64,000 nt of DNA, from NCBI RefSeq assembly GCF_014206945.1, contig NZ_JACHON010000011.1, positions 1 to 64,000 on the forward strand. The letters run 5' to 3'. Position numbers and translations under genes: made by a program. The notes under the pieces are model-generated. The model made no database searches and was not told the origin of the DNA. It saw only the letters and a list, made by a program, of their open reading frames with translations. Positions within the stretch are counted from its first letter, which is position 1. Every line of letters begins with the position of its first letter. This stretch comes from Gracilibacillus halotolerans. GTDB lineage: Bacteria; Bacillota; Bacilli; Bacillales; Amphibacillaceae. Positions 9,392-19,262 of the stretch are shown here, one piece after another.

Positions 9392-11167
9392 CTATTCTCT
9401 TTCTTTTAAAATTAACTCGGGTTGCCCACCATCAATAGGTACTCGATACCAATTTTGATCGCTACTTCTCTCACTTTTCATATAATAAATATGATCATGG
9501 AGGAGATATGGAAAAATTACTCTCCCTTCATCTACCTTTTCCGTCTCCTGCAAGCTTACATCCAACTTATAAAGGGAAGCATTGTCGGTAGCATTTATAT
9601 AGAATATAAAATCATCGTTTCCATTAAATCCATTAAATCCATTTACCTCATCAACGGTTAGTTCCTCCATCTGATCGGTTTTCATATTTTTTCGATACAA
9701 TTTATAGTTTGCATTTAGGTTCTCATAATATATCCAGTCATTTATAACGAGAAAGCCTCCAGCATATACTCCTTCTATAAGATTTTCAGGTTCTTGTGTA
9801 AACACATTTACATTAATATCTGTATAATATAGTTGATTATCTTGAGACTTCTTATAGAAAATCTTATCTTCATTAATAGTAAACTGACTAATGTTTTCTA
9901 ATATCCGCTCACCGAATCCTAATTCAGACTCTACATTATATTTTTCGAGATGAGTCGAATAATCTGTTTCATCCTCACTACTAGTTATATAGTATAACCA
10001 ATTGTCTCTCGCCATTAGGTTAGTAGCATACACATCTTGTATTAACTGACGATTTGTCCCATCTTTATTCATTTGATACATTCGTTCATCATCTAATAAA
10101 TCTATATAGTAAATTTTATCATCTATAAGATTAAAATTTCTCCCGCTAGTATTATAAAGAAATTCACTATCACTACCATCTAGGCTCATACGATTTATAC
10201 CATGTATAGAATTAGAATAGTATAACCACTCACTATCTGCAGCCCATAAACCGCCATTTAAATGGTTGCCCTGTAAATTTCCTAACTGGGCATCTTCCTT
10301 TTCATTTTTCTCTTCCGTTTCCTCTTCTGTCTCCTTTTTATCTACTAATTCATCTAAAGGACCTAAAAAATGTTCAATAAATGTAGTAGCTTCTTCTAAC
10401 TGATTGTATGGGAGAGAAATCTCTTCTATTTTATTATGGTTGTTTAGGTCCATTGTTAATATATTTGAATATTGTGGAGGATTTTCTTTCATTACATTAC
10501 TTTCTCCAGTATATTCTATATGAAGTTTAACTATATTTAGATTTTGCTGGCTAATTTCTATTTTGACATCTAGAATTATCGGATCATAGAAACTATTGGT
10601 TAAAATAAAGCCTAACCCTTGTTCTGGTGAGGAGGCATGAATAAACTCTGGATATATATCTTCAAGAAGGCTAATATTTTTGTCTTTTTTGTCACTTGTA
10701 TATTCAAAAATATAAACCTCTTCTTCTGATTTAAATTCCAATTCTTGCTCTTCTTGAAATAAGGTATTAACAGCTTTCCTAATGTCTGTTTGTGCTACAA
10801 CCTCTGTTTTTATTAGTTGTTCCATGCCTGGATATTCGTAATAAAGCATATTATCTCTATAGAAAGGAGTAGAATCTTCTTCAAGCCCTCCTAAAGGACT
10901 CTTTTTAACTTTAATACTAGCAACAAAAGGTTCATTCATTACTACTCCAGTAAGTTCTGCCTCTGCTTCATTACCCATGTCATCAACATTATATGCATTT
11001 AGTGCAAAAGCATAGCTCTCAAGCTCATTCAATTTCTCCAATGTTTGCTCAATAGCCTCTTCCTTTGTTAACTCCTTTTCACTACACCCTATTAAAAATA
11101 TAATGATAATAATGCAAAAGAAACCATACCGTCTCTTGTGTACTTTCTTTCTATTTTCTAACGACAT
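9392..11167 (-). CDS. Lipoprotein with DUF5050-like beta-propeller C-terminus
   Basis: A 591-residue surface lipoprotein. The signal sequence ends in FLIGC. Residues about 30-270 resemble an LppX/DUF6612-type lipoprotein fold (helical start, then beta strands). A Glu/Lys-rich linker (about 275-295) leads to WLYYS-, DKIYYID- and NWLYYI-type repeats typical of DUF5050 at about 300-590. GGGAGG precedes the ATG. It is monocistronic and divergent from the LOG gene. Function unknown; a role in sensing or binding at the outer membrane face is only a guess. Confidence 0.75.
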   Translation of the reverse strand: MSLENRKKVHKRRYGFFCIIIIIFLIGCSEKELTKEEAIEQTLEKLNELESYAFALNAYNVDDMGNEAEAELTGVVMNEPFVASIKVKKSPLGGLEEDSTPFYRDNMLYYEYPGMEQLIKTEVVAQTDIRKAVNTLFQEEQELEFKSEEEVYIFEYTSDKKDKNISLLEDIYPEFIHASSPEQGLGFILTNSFYDPIILDVKIEISQQNLNIVKLHIEYTGESNVMKENPPQYSNILTMDLNNHNKIEEISLPYNQLEEATTFIEHFLGPLDELVDKKETEEETEEKNEKEDAQLGNLQGNHLNGGLWAADSEWLYYSNSIHGINRMSLDGSDSEFLYNTSGRNFNLIDDKIYYIDLLDDERMYQMNKDGTNRQLIQDVYATNLMARDNWLYYITSSEDETDYSTHLEKYNVESELGFGERILENISQFTINEDKIFYKKSQDNQLYYTDINVNVFTQEPENLIEGVYAGGFLVINDWIYYENLNANYKLYRKNMKTDQMEELTVDEVNGFNGFNGNDDFIFYINATDNASLYKLDVSLQETEKVDEGRVIFPYLLHDHIYYMKSERSSDQNWYRVPIDGGQPELILKERE

Positions 11168-11203
11168 TCTTTGTTAAACCTCCCTTATTCTCCCTTCTAA
11201 AGC

Positions 11204-11231
11204 TTAACAGACTATGAAATAATTGTATAAT
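11204..11231 (+). promoter_or_regulatory. SigA-type promoter of the LOG-family gene
   Basis: TTAACA at 11204-11209 and TATAAT at 11226-11231 are separated by 16 bases. The -10 box is 30 bases upstream of the ATG. The divergent lipoprotein gene starts 37 bases to the left of the -35 box. Confidence 0.65.
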
Positions 11232-11261
11232 GGTTTTAGTAGCTTAATTGGAGGCGATAAA

Positions 11262-11843
11262 ATGAAACGTATAGCGGTTTTTTGTGGCTCAAGTAAAGGA
11301 GCTTCAGATGTGTATATTAAAGAGGGTATAAAACTCGGAAAAGAATTAGCCAAACAGAATATAACACTCATATACGGAGGAGCAAGTGTAGGATTAATGG
11401 GTGCAGTAGCGAATGCAGTATTAGAAAATGGCGGACAAGTTATTGGTGTCATGCCTAGATTCTTAGAGGAGCGAGAAATATCACATCAACAATTATCTAA
11501 GCTAATTATTGTGGAATCTATGCATGAAAGAAAAGCAAAGATGGAAGAACTTGCTGATGGATTTATTGCCTTGCCGGGAGGACCAGGTACTTTAGAGGAG
11601 TTCTTTGAAATTTTTACGTGGGCACAACTTGGTCTTCATCATAAACCCTTTGGTTTACTTAACATCAACGGATATTTTCAACCTCTGGTGAGTCTCTTCC
11701 AACATATGATTAGTGAACGATTTTTAGATGAAAAATATCAGGTAATGATTCATCTAAGTGATAATCCGAGGCAATTACTAGAGTCGTTTGACTCCTATCA
11801 ACCTCCTGCTATTAAGACTTATGCGAATAAAAAACAGACTTGA
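11262..11843 (+). CDS. LOG-family nucleoside 5'-monophosphate phosphoribohydrolase
   Basis: Rossmann-fold protein of 193 residues, similar to B. subtilis YvdD and to plant LOG enzymes that release adenine-type bases from (cytokinin) nucleoside monophosphates. The N-terminus has CGSS and YGGASVGLMG. The signature PGGPGTLEEFFE is present with the preceding substrate-binding MHERKAKM. The start is the ATG at 11262 with GGAGG seven to eight bases upstream, giving the usual family length. It converges on htrC across the DnaA-box cluster. Its physiological substrate in bacilli is unclear. Confidence 0.88.
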   Translation: MKRIAVFCGSSKGASDVYIKEGIKLGKELAKQNITLIYGGASVGLMGAVANAVLENGGQVIGVMPRFLEEREISHQQLSKLIIVESMHERKAKMEELADGFIALPGGPGTLEEFFEIFTWAQLGLHHKPFGLLNINGYFQPLVSLFQHMISERFLDEKYQVMIHLSDNPRQLLESFDSYQPPAIKTYANKKQT

Positions 11844-12082
11844 GATTAGGTAGTATAAATTTCAGATTGAATTTTTAGCTAATCCTGCTCCTGCTATCAT
11901 CCAAACATTTCATCAGTTGAATCGTTATTTATCAACAGTGGATAAGTTATCTATTTTTTCTCGCTTCTAAAGTCTTCTTATCCACATATTCATCCACAAG
12001 TGCTCTTTCGACGATTATACACAATTAACAGGACGGTTTTTCGTGTATATCCACAGAGTTATCAACATATTCACAACTCATA

Positions 12083-12127
12083 CTCCATATATCGTATGGG
12101 AATTGTTGTTCCTTACGATATATGGAG
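12083..12127. repeat. 14-bp perfect inverted repeat inside the DnaA-box cluster
   Basis: CTCCATATATCGTA (12083-12096) and TACGATATATGGAG (12114-12127) are exact reverse complements separated by 17 bases. There is no T-run, so it is not a standard terminator. It may be a protein operator or cruciform. Confidence 0.75.
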
Positions 12128-12154
12128 AATCTTATCAACAAATTGTGGATAATT

Positions 12155-12191
12155 TAATAAAAATGTGGATAAAAGAAATCTTTTATCCACA
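12155..12191 (-). terminator. htrC terminator built from two DnaA boxes
   Basis: TGTGGATAAAAG (12164-12175) and CTTTTATCCACA (12180-12191) form a perfect 12-bp stem with a 4-base loop. On the minus strand the hairpin is followed by TTTTTATTA and lies five bases after the htrC stop codon. Both arms contain a perfect DnaA box. Confidence 0.75.
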
Positions 12192-12196
12192 CTTGG

Positions 12197-13426
12197 TTAA
12201 TACTCTAAGGAAGTTAGCTCCACTGTTGTTTCTAGCTTTTCTCCATCTCGATAATACGTAATCTGGAGAGTGTCTTCTACTTCTTTTTCGGAATATAAAT
12301 GTTTACGCAAATCAATGATATTATAAATTGGTTGACCATCCAAATGTGTAATGACATCATATGGTTCCAATCCACCTGTATCTGCAGGAGACAAACCTTC
12401 TATACTTCGAATGTAAATACCGCCATCTACATCCCTTGGTAAATTTAATGTACTTCTCCACTCAGAGGATGGTATATCGTCCAATGAATAAGCTTCAATA
12501 CCTAGGAACGGACGGGTAACGTATCCAGTCGCCTCTAGTTCTTCAATGATCGGTACAGCATCATCAACCGGAATCGAGAATCCAATTCCCTCAACCGCCG
12601 ATTCAGCAATTTTCATCGAATTAATTCCGATAAGTTTACCTTCCATATTGATAAGCGCACCACCACTATTACCTGGGTTAATCGCTGCATCTGTTTGGAT
12701 AACTTCTGCTTGCCAATCTGCTATTCCATCACCATTGAAGTCTTGAGGGATGGCACGTTGCTTTCCACTAACAATACCTTGGGTAACCGATCCTGATAAA
12801 TACATTCCAAGTGGGTTACCAATCGCGATAACAGGTTCACCTACATGAACGTTATCTGAGTTGCCAATTTCAATTGCAAAGTCTACGTATTGACTATCCA
12901 TTTCGATTACTGCTAAATCTGTGTACAAATCACTACCTAGTAATGTTGCCTCGACACGAGTATCATCACTAAGAACAATCTCTAAGGCGTCTGCTCCTTG
13001 GATAACATGATGGTTCGTTACAATATATGCCTTGTCACCATCAATTTTATAAATAACTCCGGAGCCTGAGCCTCCGACTGCGGATTCCTCCTGAAATAAG
13101 AAGGTACGTCCGTTTGCAATGGTAATCACGCCTACAACTGCAGGAGATGTCTCTCCAACAATCTCTGTTACACGTGTCGATATATCGACGTTCATATTTG
13201 TTGTAGAAAGGCCTCCATTGTTTGTTGTTTTACCATCATGCTGGTGAACAGCAGTTGGTTCCTTGCTCCCGACAATTACTTCATATGGAAGCCATTCATT
13301 CTTAACTAGGGTTGGTAGGAGAAAGGCAAACAAGAACGCTCCTGCTAAAATACCAAATATGAACGGGTACATCCACGAATAACTTTTCTTTTTCCTTGAT
13401 CGATAATGATCATCATAGTACCCCAT
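12197..13426 (-). CDS. htrC: HtrA-family membrane serine protease
   Basis: Membrane-anchored DegP/HtrA quality-control protease, 409 residues, orthologous by position to B. subtilis htrC (yyxA). A basic cytoplasmic tail precedes one membrane span at about 18-40. The trypsin-like domain has His140 (TNHHVI), Asp170 (TDLAVI) and Ser254 (NPGNSGGAL). A PDZ domain occupies about 305-400. AAGAAGGTGAA precedes the ATG. It is last in the wal locus, 25 bases after walJ, and ends in an unusual DnaA-box hairpin. Confidence 0.93.
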   Translation of the reverse strand: MGYYDDHYRSRKKKSYSWMYPFIFGILAGAFLFAFLLPTLVKNEWLPYEVIVGSKEPTAVHQHDGKTTNNGGLSTTNMNVDISTRVTEIVGETSPAVVGVITIANGRTFLFQEESAVGGSGSGVIYKIDGDKAYIVTNHHVIQGADALEIVLSDDTRVEATLLGSDLYTDLAVIEMDSQYVDFAIEIGNSDNVHVGEPVIAIGNPLGMYLSGSVTQGIVSGKQRAIPQDFNGDGIADWQAEVIQTDAAINPGNSGGALINMEGKLIGINSMKIAESAVEGIGFSIPVDDAVPIIEELEATGYVTRPFLGIEAYSLDDIPSSEWRSTLNLPRDVDGGIYIRSIEGLSPADTGGLEPYDVITHLDGQPIYNIIDLRKHLYSEKEVEDTLQITYYRDGEKLETTVELTSLEY

Positions 13427-13451
13427 TTATTCACCTTCTTTAGCTGTAACA

Positions 13452-14249
13452 TTAAACAACTTCATATATAGGTGTTGGTGCGTGTGGATCGGTATCATGA
13501 ATAGATAGACGATTTCCTACGTCAAAACCGTATTCCCTCAAGCCAGATTCCACTGAAAGCTTCGCTAATTCCTTCATGTTATTATCTTTGCTTAAATGTG
13601 CTAAATAAATACGCTTTGTTTTATTATCAATTATATCTCTTAGCGCTAAAGCACAATCATCGTTCGAAACATGCCCTGTATCTCCTAGGATTCTTCTTTT
13701 TACACTCCAAGGATAACGACCCATCCGTAACATTTCAACGTCATGATTCGCTTCAAAAATAAGTGCATCTGCGTCGTGAACGGTTTTCTTGATTCGTTCT
13801 GATACATAACCTAAATCTGTGACGATGGCTACTTTTTTCCCATTATGATGAAATACATAAAACATTGGCTGTATGGCATCATGGGAAACTCCAAAGGACT
13901 CTACATCTAAATCGCCAAACGTTTTTGTTTCTTCCATATTAAAAACAAATTTTTGATCAACGGATAGTTTTCCTAATGAGGGCTCCATCGCCTTCCACGT
14001 TTTTTCATTTGCGTAAATTGGTAATTGGTACTTCCTCGCAAAAATACCTAAGCCCTTAATGTGATCACTGTGTTCATGGGTTACAAGTATTTTCGTTAAT
14101 GTGGATGGATCAATATCGACTTCAGAGAATAAGCGGGTTAACTCTTTCCCGCTTAATCCTGCATCTACTAATATTTTTTCTTTCTCTGTTCCTATATAAA
14201 AAGCATTCCCTGTACTTCCTGATGCTAAAACACTAAAATGCAAACTCAT
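13452..14249 (-). CDS. walJ: WalJ metallo-beta-lactamase-fold hydrolase
   Basis: MBL-fold protein of 265 residues (YycJ/WalJ). The metal-binding motif [10 protein letters not shown] lies near residues 58-67, with GHVSNDD and AHLS metal or substrate residues further on. The family is linked to coordinating cell division with DNA replication and has been reported to have 5' exonuclease activity. The start at 14249 follows GAGAGGAATAAC and lies one base after the walI stop; the longer frame reaching into walI is rejected. Cotranscribed with walRKHI. Confidence 0.92.
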   Translation of the reverse strand: MSLHFSVLASGSTGNAFYIGTEKEKILVDAGLSGKELTRLFSEVDIDPSTLTKILVTHEHSDHIKGLGIFARKYQLPIYANEKTWKAMEPSLGKLSVDQKFVFNMEETKTFGDLDVESFGVSHDAIQPMFYVFHHNGKKVAIVTDLGYVSERIKKTVHDADALIFEANHDVEMLRMGRYPWSVKRRILGDTGHVSNDDCALALRDIIDNKTKRIYLAHLSKDNNMKELAKLSVESGLREYGFDVGNRLSIHDTDPHAPTPIYEVV

Positions 14250-14250
14250 G

Positions 14251-15177
14251 TTATTCCTCTCCATCTCCCTCGTCAATATCCTGCAATAATTCGCGCATAA
14301 ACTCCTGCAGTTCCTCTTGCTCCCATTCATCATTAATCGGTTTAATAGGAACATTTTGTCTTTTTGTTAAATATGCCTTAATTTGCTCCATCATTTCACC
14401 AATAAAGGTTTCTGGATCACGCTGTGTATGATGACTCTCTATCGCATTTACGAGAAACACCTTTTCATTGTTTATCTCGATTTTCCAGGTTGGCGCTAAT
14501 ACTTGAACACCACTCGGCAGTGGGAGTAGGTTATGATAACCAAATAATACTTGATCCGTAATTTCATCCCCAGGATTGATTTGTCCACCATCATATAATA
14601 GAGAAATTAATTCTAGAGGCTTTCTCAAGGTTTCTTTCTCTGGCTGTTCATCTGTTTTTAGCAGGAGAGTTTGAATATAATGAGTCATTTCTCCTTTTTC
14701 GTTCAAATGAATCAGAAGAACACCACTCTGATTAAAGAAAATATGATCATCTAGTTTTTGGAAAAGAATCAGTGTATTGGACTCCTCGTCTTTATCATAA
14801 TAGACATATTGATCATAATTCCAGATATACGGCTCAATCTCGCTCAAGTCCCCTTCAACATTAATAGTCAAAGGCTTGTCCAATTTTCCAACAATCATAT
14901 GATTATCAATTACTAAACTTTTTTGACCTGATAGATTGTCAAGCTCCTCGATTTCATCTTCCGTGAATTCTTTACGTTTTGCGTGTAGCATCGGAGCTTC
15001 CTTCGGTTCTTCGGGTAAGTCAGAAAGTCCATTTAAGTTATTTCGTAGATTTTCTTCTGTTGTTACTTCTTCTAAAAATTCATAGCTATTTTGCTGAGTC
15101 ATAACATGATGCAGTAAATAAATATCAAGGATGAGAAAACAGAAAATAAAGATGGTTTTAACTTGTCCCCATTTCAT
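14251..15177 (-). CDS. walI: WalI, regulator of WalK
   Basis: YycI-family protein of 308 residues with one N-terminal membrane span (about 7-25) and an extracellular domain. In B. subtilis WalI and WalH form a membrane complex that holds the WalK kinase in check. Its ATG follows directly on the walH stop. The extracellular sequence is poorly conserved; assignment rests on length, topology and position. Confidence 0.9.
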   Translation of the reverse strand: MKWGQVKTIFIFCFLILDIYLLHHVMTQQNSYEFLEEVTTEENLRNNLNGLSDLPEEPKEAPMLHAKRKEFTEDEIEELDNLSGQKSLVIDNHMIVGKLDKPLTINVEGDLSEIEPYIWNYDQYVYYDKDEESNTLILFQKLDDHIFFNQSGVLLIHLNEKGEMTHYIQTLLLKTDEQPEKETLRKPLELISLLYDGGQINPGDEITDQVLFGYHNLLPLPSGVQVLAPTWKIEINNEKVFLVNAIESHHTQRDPETFIGEMMEQIKAYLTKRQNVPIKPINDEWEQEELQEFMRELLQDIDEGDGEE

Positions 15178-16509
15178 TTATTCTCCTCCTTGCTGTGTTA
15201 TCGAGTAGATACCTTGCCAGCCTCTATATGTTTTAACAAACCATGTTGGGATAAGGTCAAATATTTGACCACCCGGCTGTTGCTGAATACGGTAGCCTAC
15301 TTGAATATCTTGAATTTCATTTTCAGAAACATTCGTTTGCCCAGTAGTTATTGCTTGGAGAACTTCTTTACCTGTCATCAAATCTGTCGGCTCGCGATCA
15401 TACGATTGAGTTAGGCGCATTAATGGACGACGATATTGGTACACCGTCATATTTTGAATCGTTAATTCCATCGTTGCCAAGCCTTCATATGAGAATACGG
15501 GATAATTCTGGTGAACCATCCGGTACTCGATACTGTTTGTCAGTCGATTTAATTCAGATAAATAAAATTGAATTCCTTCATCAATCAACCAGCCATCATG
15601 CGTGTTGATATAGTCTAAGGAGGTATTTAAAAGGTGTTCAATCGTGTTAGGTACCGTGTTTATTTGTTCATTCTGATTTTCTGAGGTTAAAAAGTTCGTA
15701 TATTCCATATAATAACCTCGTACCGTTACCTCTCTTTGACTATCACTGTAAACTTGGCCGCCTTCTGGATTCGGTGAACTAACAATACTAGAAGGATTCG
15801 TGAAGAAAATACTTTGTATTGTGCTTGTATCAGGGTTGATTGCTGTATAACGGTATTTGCGCCCTACAATCTCAGGCTCGTTTGGAATATATACGGATGT
15901 ACTTTGCTCTAATGAAGTAACATTCACATATTCGGTGAATTCTTCTGTTTGCTGCGTTCCATCAAGAAATTCCTGAATTTGCGCAATGTTTTGTACACTT
16001 GCCCGAAGGTTCATTTTAGTAGGGTCACCGCTAGCAAAGATAACTTGACCTTGCTGCAGTGTGCCATCGAGAATCATATAAATTCGTTTGAATTCACTGT
16101 CATATAAAAGGCTATCATCCGTTGGAAACAATTCATTTATAACAGACGTAGGAATTGCGGTTGGAAAAACAATTTCTACCCAACTTTCTGCGGTATCGGT
16201 TGGTATTTCTTCCCCTTCATCCATCATTCTAAAATTATAAAGTGACCATTCTCGCAAATTCGAATAAAATTCCGTCTCTTTTACCTTATTTTTATAACCG
16301 AATGTTTCATTTCCTTCGTGAAAGAGAATTTGAGACGGCTTGATAACATTTCGCTTTGTCTGTTTCGTGCCGTTTAGCTTTGCATCAATCGCTTGGTCTT
16401 CTTCTGCATATTCATAATTTCCTTGATAACTCCAAATATTTAAAGTCAATGTAACACTTAACGCAACTAAAAATAGGAGTAAGATGGTTTTAAATAATTC
16501 TAATTTCAT
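15178..16509 (-). CDS. walH: WalH, regulator of WalK
   Basis: YycH-family protein of 443 residues. One N-terminal membrane span (about 8-26) is followed by a large extracellular domain. Its ATG shares one base with the walK TGA (TGATG), indicating tight translational coupling. Works with WalI to inhibit WalK signalling. Confidence 0.92.
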   Translation of the reverse strand: MKLELFKTILLLFLVALSVTLTLNIWSYQGNYEYAEEDQAIDAKLNGTKQTKRNVIKPSQILFHEGNETFGYKNKVKETEFYSNLREWSLYNFRMMDEGEEIPTDTAESWVEIVFPTAIPTSVINELFPTDDSLLYDSEFKRIYMILDGTLQQGQVIFASGDPTKMNLRASVQNIAQIQEFLDGTQQTEEFTEYVNVTSLEQSTSVYIPNEPEIVGRKYRYTAINPDTSTIQSIFFTNPSSIVSSPNPEGGQVYSDSQREVTVRGYYMEYTNFLTSENQNEQINTVPNTIEHLLNTSLDYINTHDGWLIDEGIQFYLSELNRLTNSIEYRMVHQNYPVFSYEGLATMELTIQNMTVYQYRRPLMRLTQSYDREPTDLMTGKEVLQAITTGQTNVSENEIQDIQVGYRIQQQPGGQIFDLIPTWFVKTYRGWQGIYSITQQGGE

Positions 16510-18323
16510 CAGCCACTACCTCGCTTCCGTACTTTTAGCGGCAGTGTAAAGAAGATGGTTGTTCCTTGTCCTTCTTTACTAGAAGCCCAGATTTTCCCAT
16601 GGTGTGCTTGTATAATTTCTTTTGATATAGCGAGTCCTAAACCTGTTCCTCCTAGATTACGCGCTCGTGCTTTATCCACACGATAGAAGCGTTCAAAAAT
16701 TTTATCTACTTTTTCTCTTGCGATACCAAGCCCTTGATCGCTAATACTTAATCTAATTCGATTTGACTCTTTAATTAAAGTAACAACAATTTTACCGCCT
16801 TCTGGCGAGTATTTCATCGCATTGGACATAATATTATCAATAACTTGAATAATTTTGTCCTTATCTAACCAAATATAAATCTTTTCCTTTGGAATCCGTC
16901 GTTCTATTCCAATCTCTGTTGTTTTGTTCATATCAAAGCGATCAAGAATATGATGGATAAATGGCCCAATGTTCACTCGCTCCAAATTAACAACAGTCTC
17001 TTTATGATCCATTTTAGATAACTGGAGTAAGTCATTGACCAATCGAATCATCCGCTCTGTTTCCTGTTGTGTTACTTGTAGGAAGCGCGGGGCAATATCT
17101 TTGTCCTCCCAAGCGCCATCTGATAATGCCTCTAAATAGCTACGCATTGTCGTTAATGGCGTTCTTAGCTCATGAGAAACATTCGATACAAATTCTCGCC
17201 GCTCTCTTTCCACTTTTTCTTGTTCTGTAACATCACTGATTACCGTGATTAATCCCATAAAGTTCTCATTCTCATCCTGTACGACAGAGAAATTAGCTTT
17301 AATTAAGAACAGCTCATCCTCATCACTAAAGTCGATGGTTAACGAGCCCGTATCCTCGAGTTCTTGAATATCGATTAATTTGTCCTCTAATTGAAGAACT
17401 TCTATGATGCTTTTTCCTCTTGCTTCACTATGAGAAAGGCCGATAAGGTTCGATGCCGGGCCATTGATTAGATTGATAAAGCCTTTTTCATCTGTTGCTA
17501 CAACGCCGTCTGACATATTTGTTAATACCGTACTTAATTTGCGTCGTTCTTCCTCTGTAAGTTGGTTTGCTGCTTTCAATCTATCATTCATATCGTTAAA
17601 CGCCATCGCAAGCTGTCCTATTTCATCTGCCCCGTAGACATTAACTTTTTTAGAGAAATCACCACGTGCCATGACGAGTGCTTGTCTTCGCATTTCCATA
17701 ATCGGTTTCGTGATTGTCCGCGCGATCAGTATACCTAATATAACCGAAACAATAATGGCTAGTACTGTACCATTTAGAAAGATTTGATTAATATCTTCAA
17801 GCTGATTGTAAACCTCTTCGATTGGTGCCTCTACATAGACGACTCCTATCGAAACATCGCCGTCCTTAATCGGCTCTGTCTTCACGAAAACTCGATCGGA
17901 AGTGAACTTGTTAATTCGTATATCTTCCTTCGCTTGTCCATGACGAAGAGCGATATTAATATCGCTCTTGCTAACCTTTTTACCAACTAAATCTTGTTCA
18001 TTCTTTTCTCCTACTACTCGGAATTGTGGATCTACCACTTGTAAATCAGAGAATATATCTGTCGAATAACGACTTATAATATCCCGCACGTCATCTTCAA
18101 TAGTAGGACCATCTTCTTCTCGTTCTTTCTTAAAAACTTCCTCTAAGCTTGCTACAAGTACTTGAGCCCTATCGTTTACATTATCCTTATAGTTTTCAAC
18201 TAAGCTCGTTTCAAGCTGTTGATTAAAATATGTCCCGATAACTTGAACTGCTAGCAGTAAAAACAAAGCGAGAATAACGATAATTTTTAGACCGATGGAC
18301 TGAAAAAAGCTAACACGATTCAT
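16509..18323 (-). CDS. walK: WalK essential sensor histidine kinase
   Basis: Cell-wall homeostasis kinase of 604 residues. Membrane spans lie at about 13-31 and 182-202, bracketing an extracellular Cache domain. HAMP (about 203-255), PAS (about 260-370), HisKA with His384 in SHELRTPL, and HATPase with N box NAMKYSPEGG and GTGLGLAI follow. The order is that of Bacillus and Staphylococcus WalK. Phosphorylates WalR. Gap to walR is six bases. Confidence 0.97.
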   Translation of the reverse strand: MNRVSFFQSIGLKIIVILALFLLLAVQVIGTYFNQQLETSLVENYKDNVNDRAQVLVASLEEVFKKEREEDGPTIEDDVRDIISRYSTDIFSDLQVVDPQFRVVGEKNEQDLVGKKVSKSDINIALRHGQAKEDIRINKFTSDRVFVKTEPIKDGDVSIGVVYVEAPIEEVYNQLEDINQIFLNGTVLAIIVSVILGILIARTITKPIMEMRRQALVMARGDFSKKVNVYGADEIGQLAMAFNDMNDRLKAANQLTEEERRKLSTVLTNMSDGVVATDEKGFINLINGPASNLIGLSHSEARGKSIIEVLQLEDKLIDIQELEDTGSLTIDFSDEDELFLIKANFSVVQDENENFMGLITVISDVTEQEKVERERREFVSNVSHELRTPLTTMRSYLEALSDGAWEDKDIAPRFLQVTQQETERMIRLVNDLLQLSKMDHKETVVNLERVNIGPFIHHILDRFDMNKTTEIGIERRIPKEKIYIWLDKDKIIQVIDNIMSNAMKYSPEGGKIVVTLIKESNRIRLSISDQGLGIAREKVDKIFERFYRVDKARARNLGGTGLGLAISKEIIQAHHGKIWASSKEGQGTTIFFTLPLKVRKRGSG

Positions 18324-18329
18324 TGTCTT

Positions 18330-19034
18330 TTACTCCTGTTCAGGATTTCGCAAATAATAACCTACACCTCTTCTTGTAACAATCCATAATGGATTACTTG
18401 GGTTCTCCTCGATTTTCTCACGTAACCGGCGTACCGTTACATCTACGGTTCGAACATCTCCGTAGTAATCGTATCCCCACACTGTCTCTAATAGATGCTC
18501 TCGTGTCATTACCTGTCCAATATGGCGTGCTAAGTAATGTAGTAACTCGAATTCACGGTGTGTTAATTCGATTTGATCCCCGTTACGAGTAACCGTATAG
18601 GCATCTGGATGAATGACTAACGAGCCTATCGTAATATCGGAATTTTCTCTCTTTTGGCTAGCTGGGTCTACTTGCTGGCGACGCAAGTTAGCTTTTACTC
18701 TAGCGATAAGCTCACGATTACTGAATGGCTTTGTTACATAATCATCGGCACCGAGTTCTAAGCCCAGCACCTTATCTATTTCTGTATCTTTAGCAGTTAA
18801 CATAATAATTGGCATCATATGTGTTTTTCTTACTTCTCTACATACTTCATTACCGTCTTTATTAGGAAGCATTATATCTAATAAAATTAAGTCTGGTTCT
18901 TCCTTTGTTGCTAGCTCAATAGCAGTGTCGCCATCATGTGCGCACACCACTTCATATCCTTCTTTTTCTAAGTTGAATTTCAATATATCTGCAATTGGCT
19001 TTTCATCGTCTACAACAAGTATTTTCTGACTCAT
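18330..19034 (-). CDS. walR: WalR essential response regulator
   Basis: OmpR/PhoB-type regulator of 234 residues. Receiver Asp53 sits in LLDIMLP and Lys103 region in TKPFSNRE. The winged-helix domain (about 130-230) contains the [21 protein letters not shown] recognition segment. It controls autolysin genes through direct repeats TGTWAH-N5-TGTWAH; one such box is found ahead of the neighbouring M23 hydrolase gene. First gene of the walRKHIJ-htrC operon. Confidence 0.97.
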   Translation of the reverse strand: MSQKILVVDDEKPIADILKFNLEKEGYEVVCAHDGDTAIELATKEEPDLILLDIMLPNKDGNEVCREVRKTHMMPIIMLTAKDTEIDKVLGLELGADDYVTKPFSNRELIARVKANLRRQQVDPASQKRENSDITIGSLVIHPDAYTVTRNGDQIELTHREFELLHYLARHIGQVMTREHLLETVWGYDYYGDVRTVDVTVRRLREKIEENPSNPLWIVTRRGVGYYLRNPEQE

Positions 19035-19167
19035 AAAAGCACGTCCTTTTTCATTTCAATTTTTTCCTTCTCTTCATTTTAACCGAAATAAGCAAAAATG
19101 TCTTGGGTTTCTAGGTCATATGCGCCTTTCGACTCTATTGCTCAAATCTTTAATAAAGATATAACAA

Positions 19168-19248
19168 ATGACCTCGATAGTAACTAGCTTCCCGCAAAAG
19201 AAGATTTTTCATCTAACTTTTTGAGAATTTATTACCATTCGAGGTCAT
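19168..19248. repeat. Long-looped inverted repeat between the M23 gene and walR
   Basis: ATGACCTCGATAGTAA (19168-19183) and TTACCATTCGAGGTCAT (19232-19248) pair over ten bases, then GTAA/TTAC. The loop is about 48 bases. It lies just after the M23 stop codon and upstream of walR, so it could end the M23 transcript, but the T-run is poor. Confidence 0.45.
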
Positions 19249-19262
19249 ATCTATTTGATTTA

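Larger units (their letters stand above)
11929..12191. promoter_or_regulatory. DnaA-box cluster outside oriC
   Basis: Fills the 353-base gap between two convergent genes. Perfect TTATCCACA boxes (either strand) are at 11978-11986, 12144-12152, 12164-12172 and 12183-12191. One-mismatch boxes are at 11929, 11937, 11990, 12015, 12047, 12059 and 12132. That is eleven boxes in about 260 bases, as dense as oriC itself. DnaA-box clusters outside oriC, including one near rocR/htrC, are known to restrain initiation in B. subtilis; a similar titration role here is inferred. Confidence 0.8.

Noticed and set aside
11929-12191. Repeated TTATCCACA units as a possible CRISPR array
   Set aside because: Units are 9 bases, occur in both orientations and at irregular spacing; they are DnaA boxes.
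12043-12261. 72-codon ORF through the DnaA-box cluster
   Set aside because: Sequence is translated DnaA boxes and antisense htrC; not a plausible protein.
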